Assembly (NCBI GenBank): GCA_017311185.1
Contig: JAESUZ010003531.1
Coordinates: 310,001 to 374,000, forward strand
Origin: Proteles cristata cristata
Lineage: Eukaryota > Chordata > Mammalia > Carnivora > Hyaenidae
DNA length: 64,000 nucleotides
Direction of reading: 5' to 3'
Under the pieces are notes generated by a model. That model worked only from the letters and a program-made list of their open reading frames with translations, was not told where the DNA came from and did no database searches. The stretch's first letter is position 1. Each line of letters starts with the position of its first letter. This document shows positions 36,694 through 46,584 of the stretch, piece after piece. Both the position numbers and the translations under genes were made by a program.

Positions 36694-36911
36694 GGGGCGC
36701 CTGGGTGACTTAGTCGGTTAAACGTCCGACTTTCGCTTAGGTCATGATCTCGTGGTTCGTGGGTTCGAGCCCCGCGTCGGGCTCTGTGTTTATTGTCAGC
36801 TCAGAGCCTGGAGCCTATTTCGGAATCTGTGTCTCCCTCTCTCTCTGACCCTCCCCTGCTCAAGCTCTCTCTCCTAGAAATAAATAAAACATTTTTAAAA
36901 AATTAAAAAAA
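36694..36911 (+). mobile_element. Young CAN-type SINE with perfect 17-bp duplication
   Basis: AAGAAAGAGACAAAGGA at 36677-36693 and 36912-36928, in the purine-rich 5' UTR of the antisense L1. Confidence 0.96.
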
Positions 36912-37740
36912 AAGAAAGAGACAAAGGAGAATATATCTGAATAGCAAGAATTGATCTAGAGTTAATCATGGCAATGCAGCAGTGTTGGTGTAGGGGGAAG
37001 GGCCGTCTGTTTCTGTAGCATCCCAGCTCCCAGCAGCTCCCCAGTGCAGATGGGCATGGTTTGGTATATGCTGGTCTCGCCTCCACTGTGGGTCCCATGG
37101 GTGGATCCCTGAGGCCCAGCCTTAGTGGTTGTGCAGAGAAAAATGGCAGTCCCCTAGTCCCTTCTCCAACCAAGTGTCCCAAATCACTTTTTTGGATCCG
37201 TTCTCACTGTGCCACAGGTGCAGTCAAGGTGGGCCAAAGTACTCCATGCCCAAACATATTCCAAGCTCTCACTCCATGTGCATTAATGATGCTGCCCGAA
37301 ATGTACTCTTGTGAACCCGGCACTTGAGATCAGAGGATCGGTTCCTCCTGATACCAACTGGGTTCCTGGGGTACCTGCTGATCCAGAGGAAACTTCTTTT
37401 GTCCTCCTATGTGGGGGATAGGATGGGATCCCTCTCCGTCCTGGGCTGAGGTTTTTCTTTTGTCCAGATACAGTCCTACATTTCCCCAGCCACTCTTTCT
37501 CTTTGTCTCTCTTCAGAAGCAGCTTCCTCCCCTCCGCACTTTGTGTCCCAGCTTGTTTTTATCTTCCCAATTGCACTCACACACATATGAGGATGTCTTC
37601 CTAGTAGACTCCATCTCCTTTCCTCCCCAGACTCTTGGGATTCAGAGTCCTTTGGTTTCTGTCCTTCTTTGTTTGAGAGATGCAGGCAGGAAGTTCGGAG
37701 CCTCCTATCTCTCTACCATGTTAGCCCAGTCTGTGAAAAG

Positions 37741-38053
37741 TGAATTTTATTTATTTTAATTCAAACTCAAATAGTTGTCCTACAATGTAGTCTTGGTGTC
37801 AGGAGTAGAACTCAATGATTAATCTCTTATGTATGACACCCAGTGCTCATCACAAGTGCCCTCCTTAATATCCATCACCCATTTAAAATATCCCCCATCC
37901 TTCTTCCATCTAGCAACTCTCACTTTGTTGTCTGTACTTAGGAATTTCTTATGGTTTTCCTCCCTCTGTTATCTTATTTTTCTTTTCCTTCGCCTATGTT
38001 CATCTGTTGAATTTCTCAAATTCCGCATATGAGTGAAATCACATGATATAAAT
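37741..38053 (-). mobile_element. L1 3' UTR piece, antisense, abutting the L1 5' end
   Basis: Starts with the complement of an A-rich tail (TTTATTTATTTTAATTC), then GGAGTAGAACTCAATGATTA and CAAGTGCCCTCCTTAATATC, and stops at GCATATGAGTGAAATCACAT. That stop matches the L1 position at which the neighbouring element begins at 32576 (ACATATGAATGAAAATATAT). Confidence 0.85.
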
Positions 38054-38600
38054 ATGATTATAAAGTGTTTTAATATTAAAGAATATAGAGGTGGGGAGAT
38101 TCATTTATGAACAGGAAGTGATCCAGTGAACTAAAAAAGGAATTTGGCTTTTTAAATAAGTCTCAAAACATGAGAGGGATGTGCCAATAAAACACTATGG
38201 ATATCAAAACAAAGTAGTATAATAAAAATTAAAACAACACAGAACTCATTTTATGCTGAATACATACCCATGATATAGGATGGTATAGAAATCTTAATAA
38301 ATTGAAAATAATTATTTAATTAAAATATGAGTGTCTGTGTCCTCCTGTAAAATAACTAGCATTTCCAGCTTATATTTTATATTTTCTGGGATCCATAAAT
38401 GCTATTATATTTTTCATGAAACATAATCTTGGAGATGAGATTGGAGTTTGTATTAGAAGTTATTGTAATATGCTTCTTATAGAGCAATGTAAAATCTTAC
38501 TATAAAGTAGACCTTTTGTATATTCAACTGGGGAGGTGGGGTACAAGCTTAAATGAAAGCTTTTTCTCAGTTTCAGATATTCCACATAGATTTTTTTTTA
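38054..38600. other. AT-rich DNA, nothing identified
   Basis: No open frame or recognisable repeat. Confidence 0.45.
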
Positions 38601-38778
38601 TTTGATTTGGTTTGGTTTGGTTTTAAGGTAGACAACACAAGGGACAGTGGCAGAGGAAGAGAGAGAGAGAATCTTAAGCAGATTTTTGTGATCAGCACAG
38701 AGCCCAATGATGGTATCATGACCTGAACTGAAATCAAGAATCAGACACTCAACCTACTGAGCCACCCAGAGACCACAC
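38601..38778 (-). mobile_element. Old CAN-type SINE, antisense
   Basis: GGTTTGGTTT tail side, GAGAGAGAGAGAATCTTAAG, CAGCACAGAGCCCAATGATG and the head complement GAGCCACCCAGAGACC. Part of the tRNA-like region is deleted. Confidence 0.75.
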
Positions 38779-39417
38779 ACATAGTTTTTAAAATTTAAAT
38801 TCATTTTGAAATACTTTTAAATTGATGTTATTTAATATTATCAATTAAAATGAAATTTAATCCAAGTATTACCCAGAGTAAGTCTGCATTAATTATTTCT
38901 ATTAAAACATATTTCATTCAACAAGCCCTCTCCCATTTTTTTATACTCAGCATCATTTCTTCCCTTGATTAATGTTTTGTCTTCCCTTCCTTCCTTTCTC
39001 ATCTACCAATGTCTTGATTAGTTCATCTAAGTCAGAATTCTGCCCTCAATCATAGCATTTCCTCTACCTACCAGCTACTTGCATTCTCATAAACCAACAG
39101 TTCTATACTTCACTACCTTAAACAATTCTATATTTGTATATGTGGAGTTCCATCATGATGTGTTGAATTGTTAATATAAAATATTATTATATGATAGTAT
39201 ATTCAATACATGTTTAATATATTATAATACAACATATTACAGTATGTGCTTGTTATTCCAACATCCTTATTGCATGGCCTGAGACACAATTATTTTTAGA
39301 ATTCCCTACAAACATGGGTTTGGTGTTCTACAGTCATGTCCTTGACCTATCCAGTTTATAATTCTAATTCCTCACTACTCGATCCAGAACACAATTCCAA
39401 TATCCACTGCCCCTTAC
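38779..39417. other. AT-rich DNA, nothing identified
   Basis: A short TATTATAATA-rich patch at about 39165-39245. No gene or family recognised. Confidence 0.45.
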
Positions 39418-39475
39418 ACACACGTGCGTGCACGCACGCACACACACACACACACACACACTCACACTCACATAC
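39418..39475. repeat. (CA)n microsatellite with CG-containing start
   Basis: ACACGTGCGTGCACGCACGC passes into CACACA units. The alternating purine-pyrimidine run is of the kind that can adopt Z-DNA. Confidence 0.95.
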
Positions 39476-39993
39476 ACATACATCTACTAGATGGAGATAA
39501 TATGACACTAATGTTTACTCTGGACACCACATTGTTAACACAGTCAACATACCATTTTTTCTTAGATATAAGAAAGGAGAATCGTATTTTGTATTTCAGA
39601 GGCTTGAAGATATTTTATCTTTTCAAAATAGCCAGGTATTATGTGGAGAGTTTTATAAGGTTCAACATGCACTAATGACCCGTACATGCAAACACAGCCA
39701 ACATTCAGTTATCCCATTCTGACATAGCTTCTCTGAGTACTGTTTTCTATTTTCTGTTTTCTCAATCCATTAATAGTAATGTCTAGGAATGCCTGGGACA
39801 TTCCGCTGAGATCATACTACTTGTGGAAAGCTCTCACAGATATTTCCCCAACTGGAGCCAATAGTCCTTGTGATTCTTACAAGGATTGTAAGACATGTTT
39901 CAAAAACAACCATCAGGGAGCTTTGAAAAAAACAAGACTTATTACAAGTCCTGGCGGGCACACAGCATACCCGGGGTTCCACAACTAGGTAAT

Positions 39994-39994
<1 letters not shown>
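39476..39994. other. Unassigned sequence
   Basis: The 39790-39990 part is less AT-rich and contains ACTTATTACAAGTCCTGGCG, which loosely recalls 40690-40710. It could be an old LTR piece, but I cannot name it. Confidence 0.35.

Positions 39995-40024
<30 letters not shown>
39995..40024. repeat. (CA)n microsatellite
   Basis: About 14 CA units ending in CGCC at the edge of an L1. Confidence 0.95.
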
Positions 40025-40435
40025 GCCAAGGAGGAGAAAATAATGATGCAAAATGAGAATTGATTTAGGGAACTCAATGACTTGATCAAACATAATGACA
40101 TCCAAATTATAGGAATCATAGAAAAATAAGAGAGAGGAAAGGGGCAGAAAATTTATTTGAAGAGACAATAGCTGAAAACTTCCCTAATTTCGAAAATTAA
40201 GTATATTTCCAAGTCGAGGAGACACAGAGAACACCCAAAAGAATGAACAAAAGCAGACCAAATCAAGGAACATTGTACTTAAAATGACAAAATATAGTGA
40301 TGAAGAAAAAAAAAAATTTGAAAGCAGCAAGATAAAATATGTCATTATCTTATAAGGGAAAATGCGTAAAGCTAGCAAATTTTTCAACAGGAAGTGTGCA
40401 GGTCTTACAGATCTAAGACACTTGCTTTTTTCTTT

Positions 40436-40656
40436 TTTTTTTGAAATATATTTTTATTTATTTCTAGGAGAGAGAGAGAGACAGCGTGAGCAGGGGAGGG
40501 TCAGAGAGAGAGGGAGACACAGACTCTGAAATAGGCTCCAGGCTCTGAGCTGGCAGTCAGCACAGAGCCTGACACGGGGCTCGAACCCACAAACCACGAG
40601 ATCATGACCTAAGCGAAAGTCGGACGCCTAACCGACTAAGCCACCCAGGTGCCCCC
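40436..40656 (-). mobile_element. Young CAN-type SINE, antisense
   Basis: Full-length, ending in GGTGCCCCCCCCC, a head complement with an extended C-run. Inserted in L1 ORF1 DNA. Confidence 0.93.
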
Positions 40657-40745
40657 CCCCATTTTTTTCCCCAAGTACTTATGGGTCTTTATTACAAGCT
40701 TCAGCAAGGGCTCACCCATCTACCGGTGCACTCTACCGGTTCAGG
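40657..40745. other. Non-L1 sequence between SINE and L1 ORF1
   Basis: L1 ORF1 should pass from AAATTTTTCAACAGGAAGTG (40376) to GTCATGATATATTCAAAGTG (40749). Instead this stretch (GGTCTTTATTACAAGCTTCA, two ACCGGT sites at about 40722 and 40735) intervenes beside the SINE. Its complement contains TAATAAAGACCC, which resembles the polyadenylation region of an LTR or mRNA. Origin unknown. Confidence 0.5.
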
Positions 40746-40815
40746 AGAGTCATGATATATTCAAAGTGCTGGAAACATTCTAGAAACAAGAGTAAAGTAT
40801 CCAGCAAGGACATGA

Positions 40816-40908
40816 CTTATATTATATTATATTATATTATATTATATTATATTATATTATATTAATTATATTATATTATAAATTATATTATATGTAATAT
40901 ATAATATA
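40816..40908. repeat. (TATTA)n pentanucleotide microsatellite
   Basis: About ten pure TTATA units, then imperfect ATTATA/TAATAT repeats. Confidence 0.95.
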
Positions 40909-41607
40909 AGGACAGACAAAGAATTCCCCAGATGAACAATAGCTAAGGGAGTTTGTGATCGTTAAACCAGTTCTGCAAGATATAATAAAAGGGATTCTTT
41001 TAGTGGAACAGAGAGGTCAAAAGTATAAAGGTACGAAACACAAAAACTAAAAACAAGAATATTTCTATACACACCCGGAAAAAATCAGTCAATGAACTGA
41101 TAAAAAACGGATACAAAATATAATAATGTACCTAAAATAAGGAGAGGAGAGGAGAAAAGAATGGATTCAAATTTAAATGGCTATCAATTTAATATAGACT
41201 ATATGTAGAAGGCATTATATACAAACCTAATAGTAACCATGTATCGAAAACCACTAATAATATGGAAAGAATAAAGAGAAAGAAATCCAAATATACTTGT
41301 AAGGAAAATAAGCAAAACATGAAACAGAGAAAGACCAGAAAGGATGAGAGAAAATCTTTAGAAACAATTTGAGAACAAATAATAAACTAGCAATAAATAC
41401 ATATTTATCAATAATTACTTTAAACGTAAATGAGCTAAATGATTCAATCAAAAGGCAAAGGATTAAAGAACAAATTAGGGGGAAAAAAGACCCATCTATA
41501 CTGTGCCTACAAAAGACTCATTTTAGACCTAAAGACACCTGCAGATTGAAAGTGAGAAGATGGAGATACATTTGCCATCCAAATGGAAGCCAAAAGATAG
41601 ATGGAGT

Positions 41608-41784
41608 GGTTGGGACACCTAGGTAGTTCAGTTGCTTAAGCATCCAACAACAGCTCAGATCATTACTCACAGTTTGAGTTCGAGCCCCACATCAGTCTCT
41701 GTGCTGACAATGCAGAACCTGCTTCAGATCCTCTGTTTCCCTCTCTCTCTGTCCTTCCCCCATCTTTGTAAAAAATAAAGGAGG
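41608..41784 (+). mobile_element. Older CAN-type SINE
   Basis: GGGACACCTAGGTAGTTCAG head, box B GAGTTCGAGCCCC, short A tail AAAAAATAAA, joined directly to an L1 3' UTR. Confidence 0.8.
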
Positions 41785-42045
41785 TTTAGTAGGAACTTAC
41801 TGGAGGACCATGGGGGATAAGAAGGGAGTAAATAGTGGGGAAGAGGTGGGGAGGCAAGTTATGAGAGACTCTTGAATGCTGAGAACAAACTGAGGGCTAA
41901 TGGGGGTGAGGAATAGGGGGAGGGGGTGTTGGGCATGGAGGAGGCACTTGTGGGGATGAGTACTGGGTGTTTTATGGAAACCAACTTGACAATATACTAT
42001 TAGAAATAATAAAAAATAAAAATAAAATGAATCTTTCACAGACAA
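41785..42045 (+). mobile_element. Short young L1 3' UTR insertion
   Basis: Purine-rich 3' UTR (CTGGAGGACCATGGGGGATA, GAGAGACTCTTGAATGCTGA) with an A-rich tail. GATAGATGGAGTGG just before the SINE and AATAGCTAGAGTGG at 42061 are related flanks. The SINE plus this tail therefore occupy one interruption of the larger L1. Confidence 0.85.
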
Positions 42046-42365
42046 AAAAAAGGATAAAAAAATAGCTAGAGTGGCAACACTTATATAAGAAAACAAAAAC
42101 CTAGATTTGAAACAAAAACAGTAACAAAAAAAATGAAGAAGGGACTATAAAATTGTAAACAGGACAATCTATCAAGAAGATGTAATAATTGTAAATATGT
42201 GTGCATCCAACACTTCTAGAAACACCAAATACATAAAACAGTTCATAACAAACATAAAGAAACTAACTAGTAGTAATAGAATAATAGTAGGGAACTTTAA
42301 CACTCCACTTACATCAATGTACAGATTTCTAAACAGACCAAAAAATCAATTTTTTTCTTTTGTTA

Positions 42366-42579
42366 AAAAAATAATGTTTTATTCATTTTTTTAATAGAGA
42401 CAGACAGCGTGAGCAGGGGAGGGTCAGAGAGAGAGGGAGACACAGAATCTGAAGCAGGCTCCAGGCTCTGAGCTAGCTGTCAGCACTGAGCCCGACACGA
42501 GGCTCGAACCCACGAACCGTGAGATCGTGACCTGAGCCAAGGTTGGACGCTTAATCGACTGAGCCACCCAAGCACCCCA
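42366..42579 (-). mobile_element. CAN-type SINE, antisense, in L1 endonuclease region
   Basis: Tail side AATGTTTTATTCATTTTT, core CTGAGCTAGCTGTCAGCACT, head complement AGCCACCCAAGCACCCC. Confidence 0.9.
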
Positions 42580-43132
42580 GGAAATATTTTTTTCAAATGA
42601 TACACTCAAAGAAGTGTAGTTAACAAATATATTCAGAGCACTCCATCCTAAAACAGCATAATATACATTGTTTTCAAATGCACATGAGACATTTTCCAGA
42701 ATAGAGTATATTAGAACACAAAACACGTTTCAACAGATTCAAAAATATCAGTCATACCGTGCATCTTATCTGACCACAATGGTATGAATCTGGAAGTGAA
42801 CCTCAAGAAAAATTCTGGAAATACCACAAAAACATAATGATTAAATAATATGCTACTAAATAATGAATGGGCAAACAAGTAATCAAATGAGAATTTTTAA
42901 AAAGTACATGGAAGCAAAATTAATACATAGTAGTCCAAAACATTTGGGGTGAAGCAAAAGTCGTGTTAAGTGGGAAGTGTATAGCAATACAGGCCTACCC
43001 CAAGAAGCAAGAAAAATCTCAATTAAATAACCTAACCTTACACCAGAACTAGAAAAAGAAAAACTAACAAAATCTAAAATCAGCAGAGGGGAAGAAATAA
43101 TAAAGATTTAATCAGAAATAAATGATACAGAA

Positions 43133-43310
43133 GAGAATCTGGGTGGCTCAGTCAGTTAACCATCTTCAAGCTTTGCATTAGGGCTCTGTATTGACAACTC
43201 AGAGCCTGGAGCCTGCTTCAGATTCTGTGTCTCCCTCTCTCTCTGTCCCTACCACACTTGTTCTCTGTCTCTCTCCCCCAAAAATAAACATTAAAATGGT
43301 TTTAAAAATG
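43133..43310 (+). mobile_element. CAN-type SINE with internal loss
   Basis: GAATCTGGGTGGCTCAGTCA is followed within about 20 bases by CAAGCTTTGCATTAGGGCTC, so box A-to-B spacing is shortened. The CT-rich stretch and tail are normal. Confidence 0.75.
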
Positions 43311-43615
43311 AAATAAATGATATAGAAACTTATATAAACGTAGTACATACACATCAAAGAAACAAGGTGATGCTTCTTTGAAATAAAATCGATAACATTT
43401 ATAAATCTCTAGCCAGACTTATGAAGAAAAAAAATGAAAAAAAAATTCAAATTAAAAAATCACAAGAGAGGAAAGGTAACAAAGAACACCACAGAAATAC
43501 AATTATAAGTGAATACTGCGGAAAATTATACGCACCCAATTTGACAACCTGAAAGAAATGGATAAATTCCTATAAACATAAACTACCCAAACTGAAACAT
43601 AAATAGAAAATTTGG

Positions 43616-43741
43616 GGGCGCCTGGGTGGCTCAGTCGGTTAAGTGTCCGACTTTCAGAGTCTGTATCTCCCTCTCTCTCTGACCCTTCCCTGCTCAAGCT
43701 GTCTCTCTCTCTCCTAGAAATAAATAAAAATATTAAAAAAA
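43616..43741 (+). mobile_element. CAN-type SINE lacking box B (internal deletion)
   Basis: Head GGGGCGCCTGGGTGGCTCAG runs to GTCCGACTTTC, which joins straight to AGAGTCTGTATCTCCC. About 90 bases including box B are missing. TTTC occurs at both sides of the gap in full copies, pointing to deletion at a 4-base microhomology. Confidence 0.9.
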
Positions 43742-44342
43742 AATTTGAACAGACCAATAACCGGTAAATAAATTGAATCAGTAATCAAAAAACTGAACAA
43801 TGAAAAGTCGATGGTCAAATGGCTTTACAGGTGAATTCTAGGAAACATTTAAAAAATAACTAATACCAATTATTGTCAAAATATTCCAAAATAATAGAAG
43901 AGAAAGGAAAACTTACAAATTGTTCCCTGAGGCCAACATTACTGTAATAAAGACACCATTTAAAAAAAGAGAACTACAGACCAATGTCCCTATGAACATA
44001 GACACAAAAATTCTAAGCAAAATACTAGCAAACCAAATTCAATAATACATTTTAAAAATTCACCATCAAGTGAAATTTATTCCTGGATTGCAGTATTTGA
44101 AAATCAATCAACGTGATACAGCACATCAATAACAGGAAGGATAAGATCTATATGACCATTTCAATAAATGTCAAAAAAACAAAACAAAGTAAAACAAACA
44201 ACAAATGAAAGCCCCTCCAAAGGCTTTCAGTTTATGTGGTTTACCGTTATTTATTTTTATGATATTAAAGTTAAAACATATATTTTTAAAATAAGGGAGA
44301 AACCAACTCATAATAAGATGGAATTAATTAGAAGATGAATTG

Positions 44343-44508
44343 GGGGCACCTGGGTTGCTCAGTCAGTTGAACTTCCAACTTTAGCTCAGTTCATGATCCC
44401 TGGGTTAGCGAATTTGAGCCCGTCATCAGGCTCTGTGCTGACAGCTCAGAGCCCAGAGCCTGCTTTGGATTCTGTGTCTCCCTCTCTCAAAAATAAATAT
44501 TTAAAAAC
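44343..44508 (+). mobile_element. Older CAN-type SINE
   Basis: GGGGCACCTGGGTTGCTCAG head, shortened CT stretch, tail CAAAAATAAATATTTAAAAA. Confidence 0.85.
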
Positions 44509-44834
44509 AGATGAATGTAGAATGGTGTATAGTCTCCAGTGTGATGACCTCAAGGGAGAAAGTGGTGCCCTGGTTCAAGACCTGTCCCCTTGATTTATAT
44601 AAATAAATAGATTTTAACAAGTAAATACTCCCACTGTGTTACTCTATAATTCTCTTTAGAGAGAAACATATTTATTATATCTCATTACTCTCTCTTTTTC
44701 ACCCTTGACTAGGATTCTAAATAAATCCTCAGGTAGGATATATATAGTGGAGAGGAAAATTGTTGACTGGCAAAGTTCTCAAGGAAGAAGGTATGTACTG
44801 ATATGTACTGATAGTTTTTTAAAGACTTTTGCAG
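44509..44834 (+). promoter_or_regulatory. Possible olfactory receptor upstream exon/promoter region (tentative)
   Basis: Non-repetitive DNA before the receptor gene. CTCAAGGG near 44552 is one base from an EBF/Olf-1 core (CCCNNGGG), GATATATATAG at 44738 is TATA-like, and AAG|GTATGT at 44788-44796 is a good splice donor pattern. With the acceptor at 45507 it would define a 717-base intron. Many receptor genes have such non-coding first exons, but each signal is short enough to arise by chance. Confidence 0.2.
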
Positions 44835-45030
44835 GGGTGCCTGAGTGGTTCGGTTGGTTTAAGTGTCCAAATTTTTATTTTGGCTCAGGTTAAAATCAAG
44901 CCCTGTTTTGGGCTTTGTGCTGACAGCCTGGAGCCTGCTTAGGATTCTTTCTCTCCCTCTCTCTCTGCCCCTCCCCCGGTTGTATACTCTGTCTCTCAAA
45001 ATAAATAAATAAACATTAAAAAAAAAAAGA
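44835..45030 (+). mobile_element. Older CAN-type SINE
   Basis: GGGGTGCCTGAGTGGTTCGG head, box B reduced, tail CAAAATAAATAAATAAACAT. The first of two tandem copies upstream of the receptor gene. Confidence 0.88.
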
Positions 45031-45035
45031 AGTTA

Positions 45036-45254
45036 TGGGGCACCTGGGTGTCTCAGTTGGTTAAGCGTCTGACTTCAGCTCTAGTCATGATCTCACGGTT
45101 CATGGGTTTGAGCCCCGCGTCGGGCTCTTTGCTGACAGCTAGCTTAGAGCCTGGAGCCTGCTTCAGACTCTGTGACTCACTCTCTGACCCTCCCCTGCTC
45201 ACGCTGTCTCCATCTCTCTCTCAAAAAGAAATAAATCATCATTTTTTAAAAAGG
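45036..45254 (+). mobile_element. CAN-type SINE 266 bases upstream of the receptor ATG
   Basis: GGGGCACCTGGGTGTCTCAG head, box B GGGTTTGAGCCCC, tail AAAAAGAAATAAATCATC. Flanking GAAGTTAT and GGTAGTTATT give a weak duplication. Confidence 0.9.
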
Positions 45255-45493
45255 TAGTTATTATTCAGAGTTTTTTAAATTTTTATTTGGGTGAAGAAAC
45301 TATTCTTTCTTGAGAAAAGTTTAGATTGTTATACCCAACATACCAATGTGAATATATACACAATATAATAAACACAAGATACAATTGGCAAAAAAAAAAA
45401 AAAGGAATTTGGATGGTACTTTATTATACACACAAGCACACACTCACACACGTTTTTGAGATAGTTGATATTTCTGGTCTCTACAATTTAATA

Positions 45494-45507
45494 TTTTCCT
45501 TTCCTAG
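45494..45507 (+). other. Probable splice acceptor before the receptor coding exon
   Basis: A pyrimidine-rich TTTTCCTTTCCTAG ends at 45507, leaving 13 non-coding bases before the ATG. This is the arrangement expected for a single coding exon joined to an upstream non-coding exon. Confidence 0.5.
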
Positions 45508-45520
45508 ATTTGTTGGGAAG

Positions 45521-46462
45521 ATGGAAACAGGAAATCTAACAGTTATCAAGGAATTTGTCCTTCTGGGACTTTCTGGATTAGCAGAGCAGCAACAATTCCT
45601 ATCTGTATTATTCCTCTGTATGTATTTAATCACTATATCAGGCAACATGCTCATCATCTTGGTTGTTGGCTTTGACTTTCACCTCCATTTACCCATGTAT
45701 TTCTTCCTTAGTAACTTGGCCTTTGTTGACATCTGTTTTACCTCCACTATTATCCCCCAAATGATAGTGAATATCTTGACTGATACACAGACCATCTCTT
45801 TTGTAGGATGTCTCAGCCAGCTTTTCTTCTTCATTTCTTTTGTGAATATGGACAGCCTTCTTCTGTGTGTGATGGCATATGATAGGTATGTGGCAATTTG
45901 CCGCCCTTTACATTATACTGCCATTATGAATCTTCACTTTTGTGTGCAGCTAGTGGCTGGGCTCTGGATTGTGACTTATCTCCATGCCCTTTTACATGCT
46001 CTCTTAATGTCACATCTGTACTTCTGTGCTTCCAATATCATCCACCATTTCTTCTGTGATCTCAACCCTCTCCTGGAGCTCTCTTGCTCTGATATATCCC
46101 TAAATGTGATGGTTATTTTTACAGTGGGAGGTCTACTTGCTCTCACTCCACTTATCTGCATCCTTATTTCTTATGGACTGATCTTCTCCACGATCCTGAC
46201 GATTACATCTACTCAGGGGAAACAGAGAGCTTTCTCCACCTGTTGCTGCCACCTGTCAGTGGTGGTGTTGTTCTATGGCACAGCCAGTGCTGTCTATTTT
46301 AGCCCCTCCTCTTCTTTTATTCCTGACAGTGACACCCTGTTAGCCATCATGTATACAGTGGTGACTCCAATGCTAAATCCTTTCATCTACAGTCTAAGGA
46401 ACAGCGATATGAAGAGAGCACTTCAGAAAATGCTTTGTAAGAGTGTACACTTTCAGCAGTGA
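45521..46462 (+). CDS. Olfactory receptor, class II, family 1-like
   Basis: An intact seven-transmembrane odorant receptor of 313 residues, expected in the cilia of olfactory neurons coupled to the G protein Golf. The frame is open from 45326, but METGNLT at 45521 is chosen as start: it gives the family length, a normal N-terminus and an N-glycosylation site at Asn5, and the upstream 65 residues lie across a likely splice acceptor. Motifs: GN in TM1 (41-42); PMYFFLSNLAFVDICF (58-73); Cys97 and Cys179, the pair that normally forms a disulphide, with Cys169 and Cys189; MAYDRYVAICRPLHY (118-132) at the end of TM3; SY in TM5 (217-218); KQRAFSTCCCHLSVV (234-248), where the usual Ser of STCxSH is Cys; PMLNPFIYSLRN (283-294). 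The family-1 assignment rests on overall resemblance and could shift to a neighbouring subfamily. No frameshift or stop is seen. No other receptor gene is visible in the window, although such genes are normally clustered. Confidence 0.96.
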   Translation: METGNLTVIKEFVLLGLSGLAEQQQFLSVLFLCMYLITISGNMLIILVVGFDFHLHLPMYFFLSNLAFVDICFTSTIIPQMIVNILTDTQTISFVGCLSQLFFFISFVNMDSLLLCVMAYDRYVAICRPLHYTAIMNLHFCVQLVAGLWIVTYLHALLHALLMSHLYFCASNIIHHFFCDLNPLLELSCSDISLNVMVIFTVGGLLALTPLICILISYGLIFSTILTITSTQGKQRAFSTCCCHLSVVVLFYGTASAVYFSPSSSFIPDSDTLLAIMYTVVTPMLNPFIYSLRNSDMKRALQKMLCKSVHFQQ

Positions 46463-46503
46463 TCATGAGTACCCAATGGCTGAATTAAGCATGGTAATAT
46501 GAT

Positions 46504-46545
46504 AATAAAACTGCATTCATGAGTGATCATAGTAACAGTAATAAA
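46504..46545 (+). promoter_or_regulatory. Two polyadenylation signals after the receptor gene
   Basis: AATAAA occurs at 46504-46509 and 46540-46545, 42 and 78 bases past the stop codon. Either could end a short 3' UTR. AATAAA is frequent in such AT-rich DNA, so use is inferred from position only. Confidence 0.4.
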
Positions 46546-46584
46546 AACAATTAACAGTCAGTAAATGTCTCTGTCATACTGGAA

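Larger units (their letters stand above)
32566..37740 (-). mobile_element. Long L1, antisense, 5' UTR kept, 3' UTR missing
   Basis: Antisense order: first bases of the 3' UTR (32576), ORF2 C-terminus and reverse transcriptase to about 34545, a jump to the endonuclease start (34597-34881), ORF1 (about 34890-35760) and a long 5' UTR ending near 37735 (CTACCATGTTAGCCCAGTC). The middle of ORF2 is deleted at about 34550. SINEs lie at 35955 and 36694. The usual 3' UTR and poly-A are absent at the left end, but a matching 3' UTR piece lies beyond the 5' end at 37741-38053. Confidence 0.9.
40028..44205 (+). mobile_element. L1, ORF1 to start of reverse transcriptase, multiply interrupted
   Basis: ORF1 remains at 40028-40410 (AGAGAGGAAAGGGGCAGAAA) and 40745-41010; endonuclease start at 41369-41626 (TYLSIITLNVNELNDSIKRQ and LCLQKTHF, where the catalytic Glu of QETH is Lys); more endonuclease at 42060-42350 and 42580-43120; reverse transcriptase start at 43740-44200. 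The 3' half of the element is missing. Five SINEs, one young L1 tail and a TATTA microsatellite lie inside. Confidence 0.85.

Noticed and set aside
37061..37759. Frames of 88 and 116 codons as genes
   Set aside because: Antisense of an L1 5' UTR, with no recognised domain.
45326..45520. 65-residue N-terminal extension of the receptor
   Set aside because: No receptor similarity, crosses a likely splice acceptor; the ATG at 45521 gives the normal family N-terminus.
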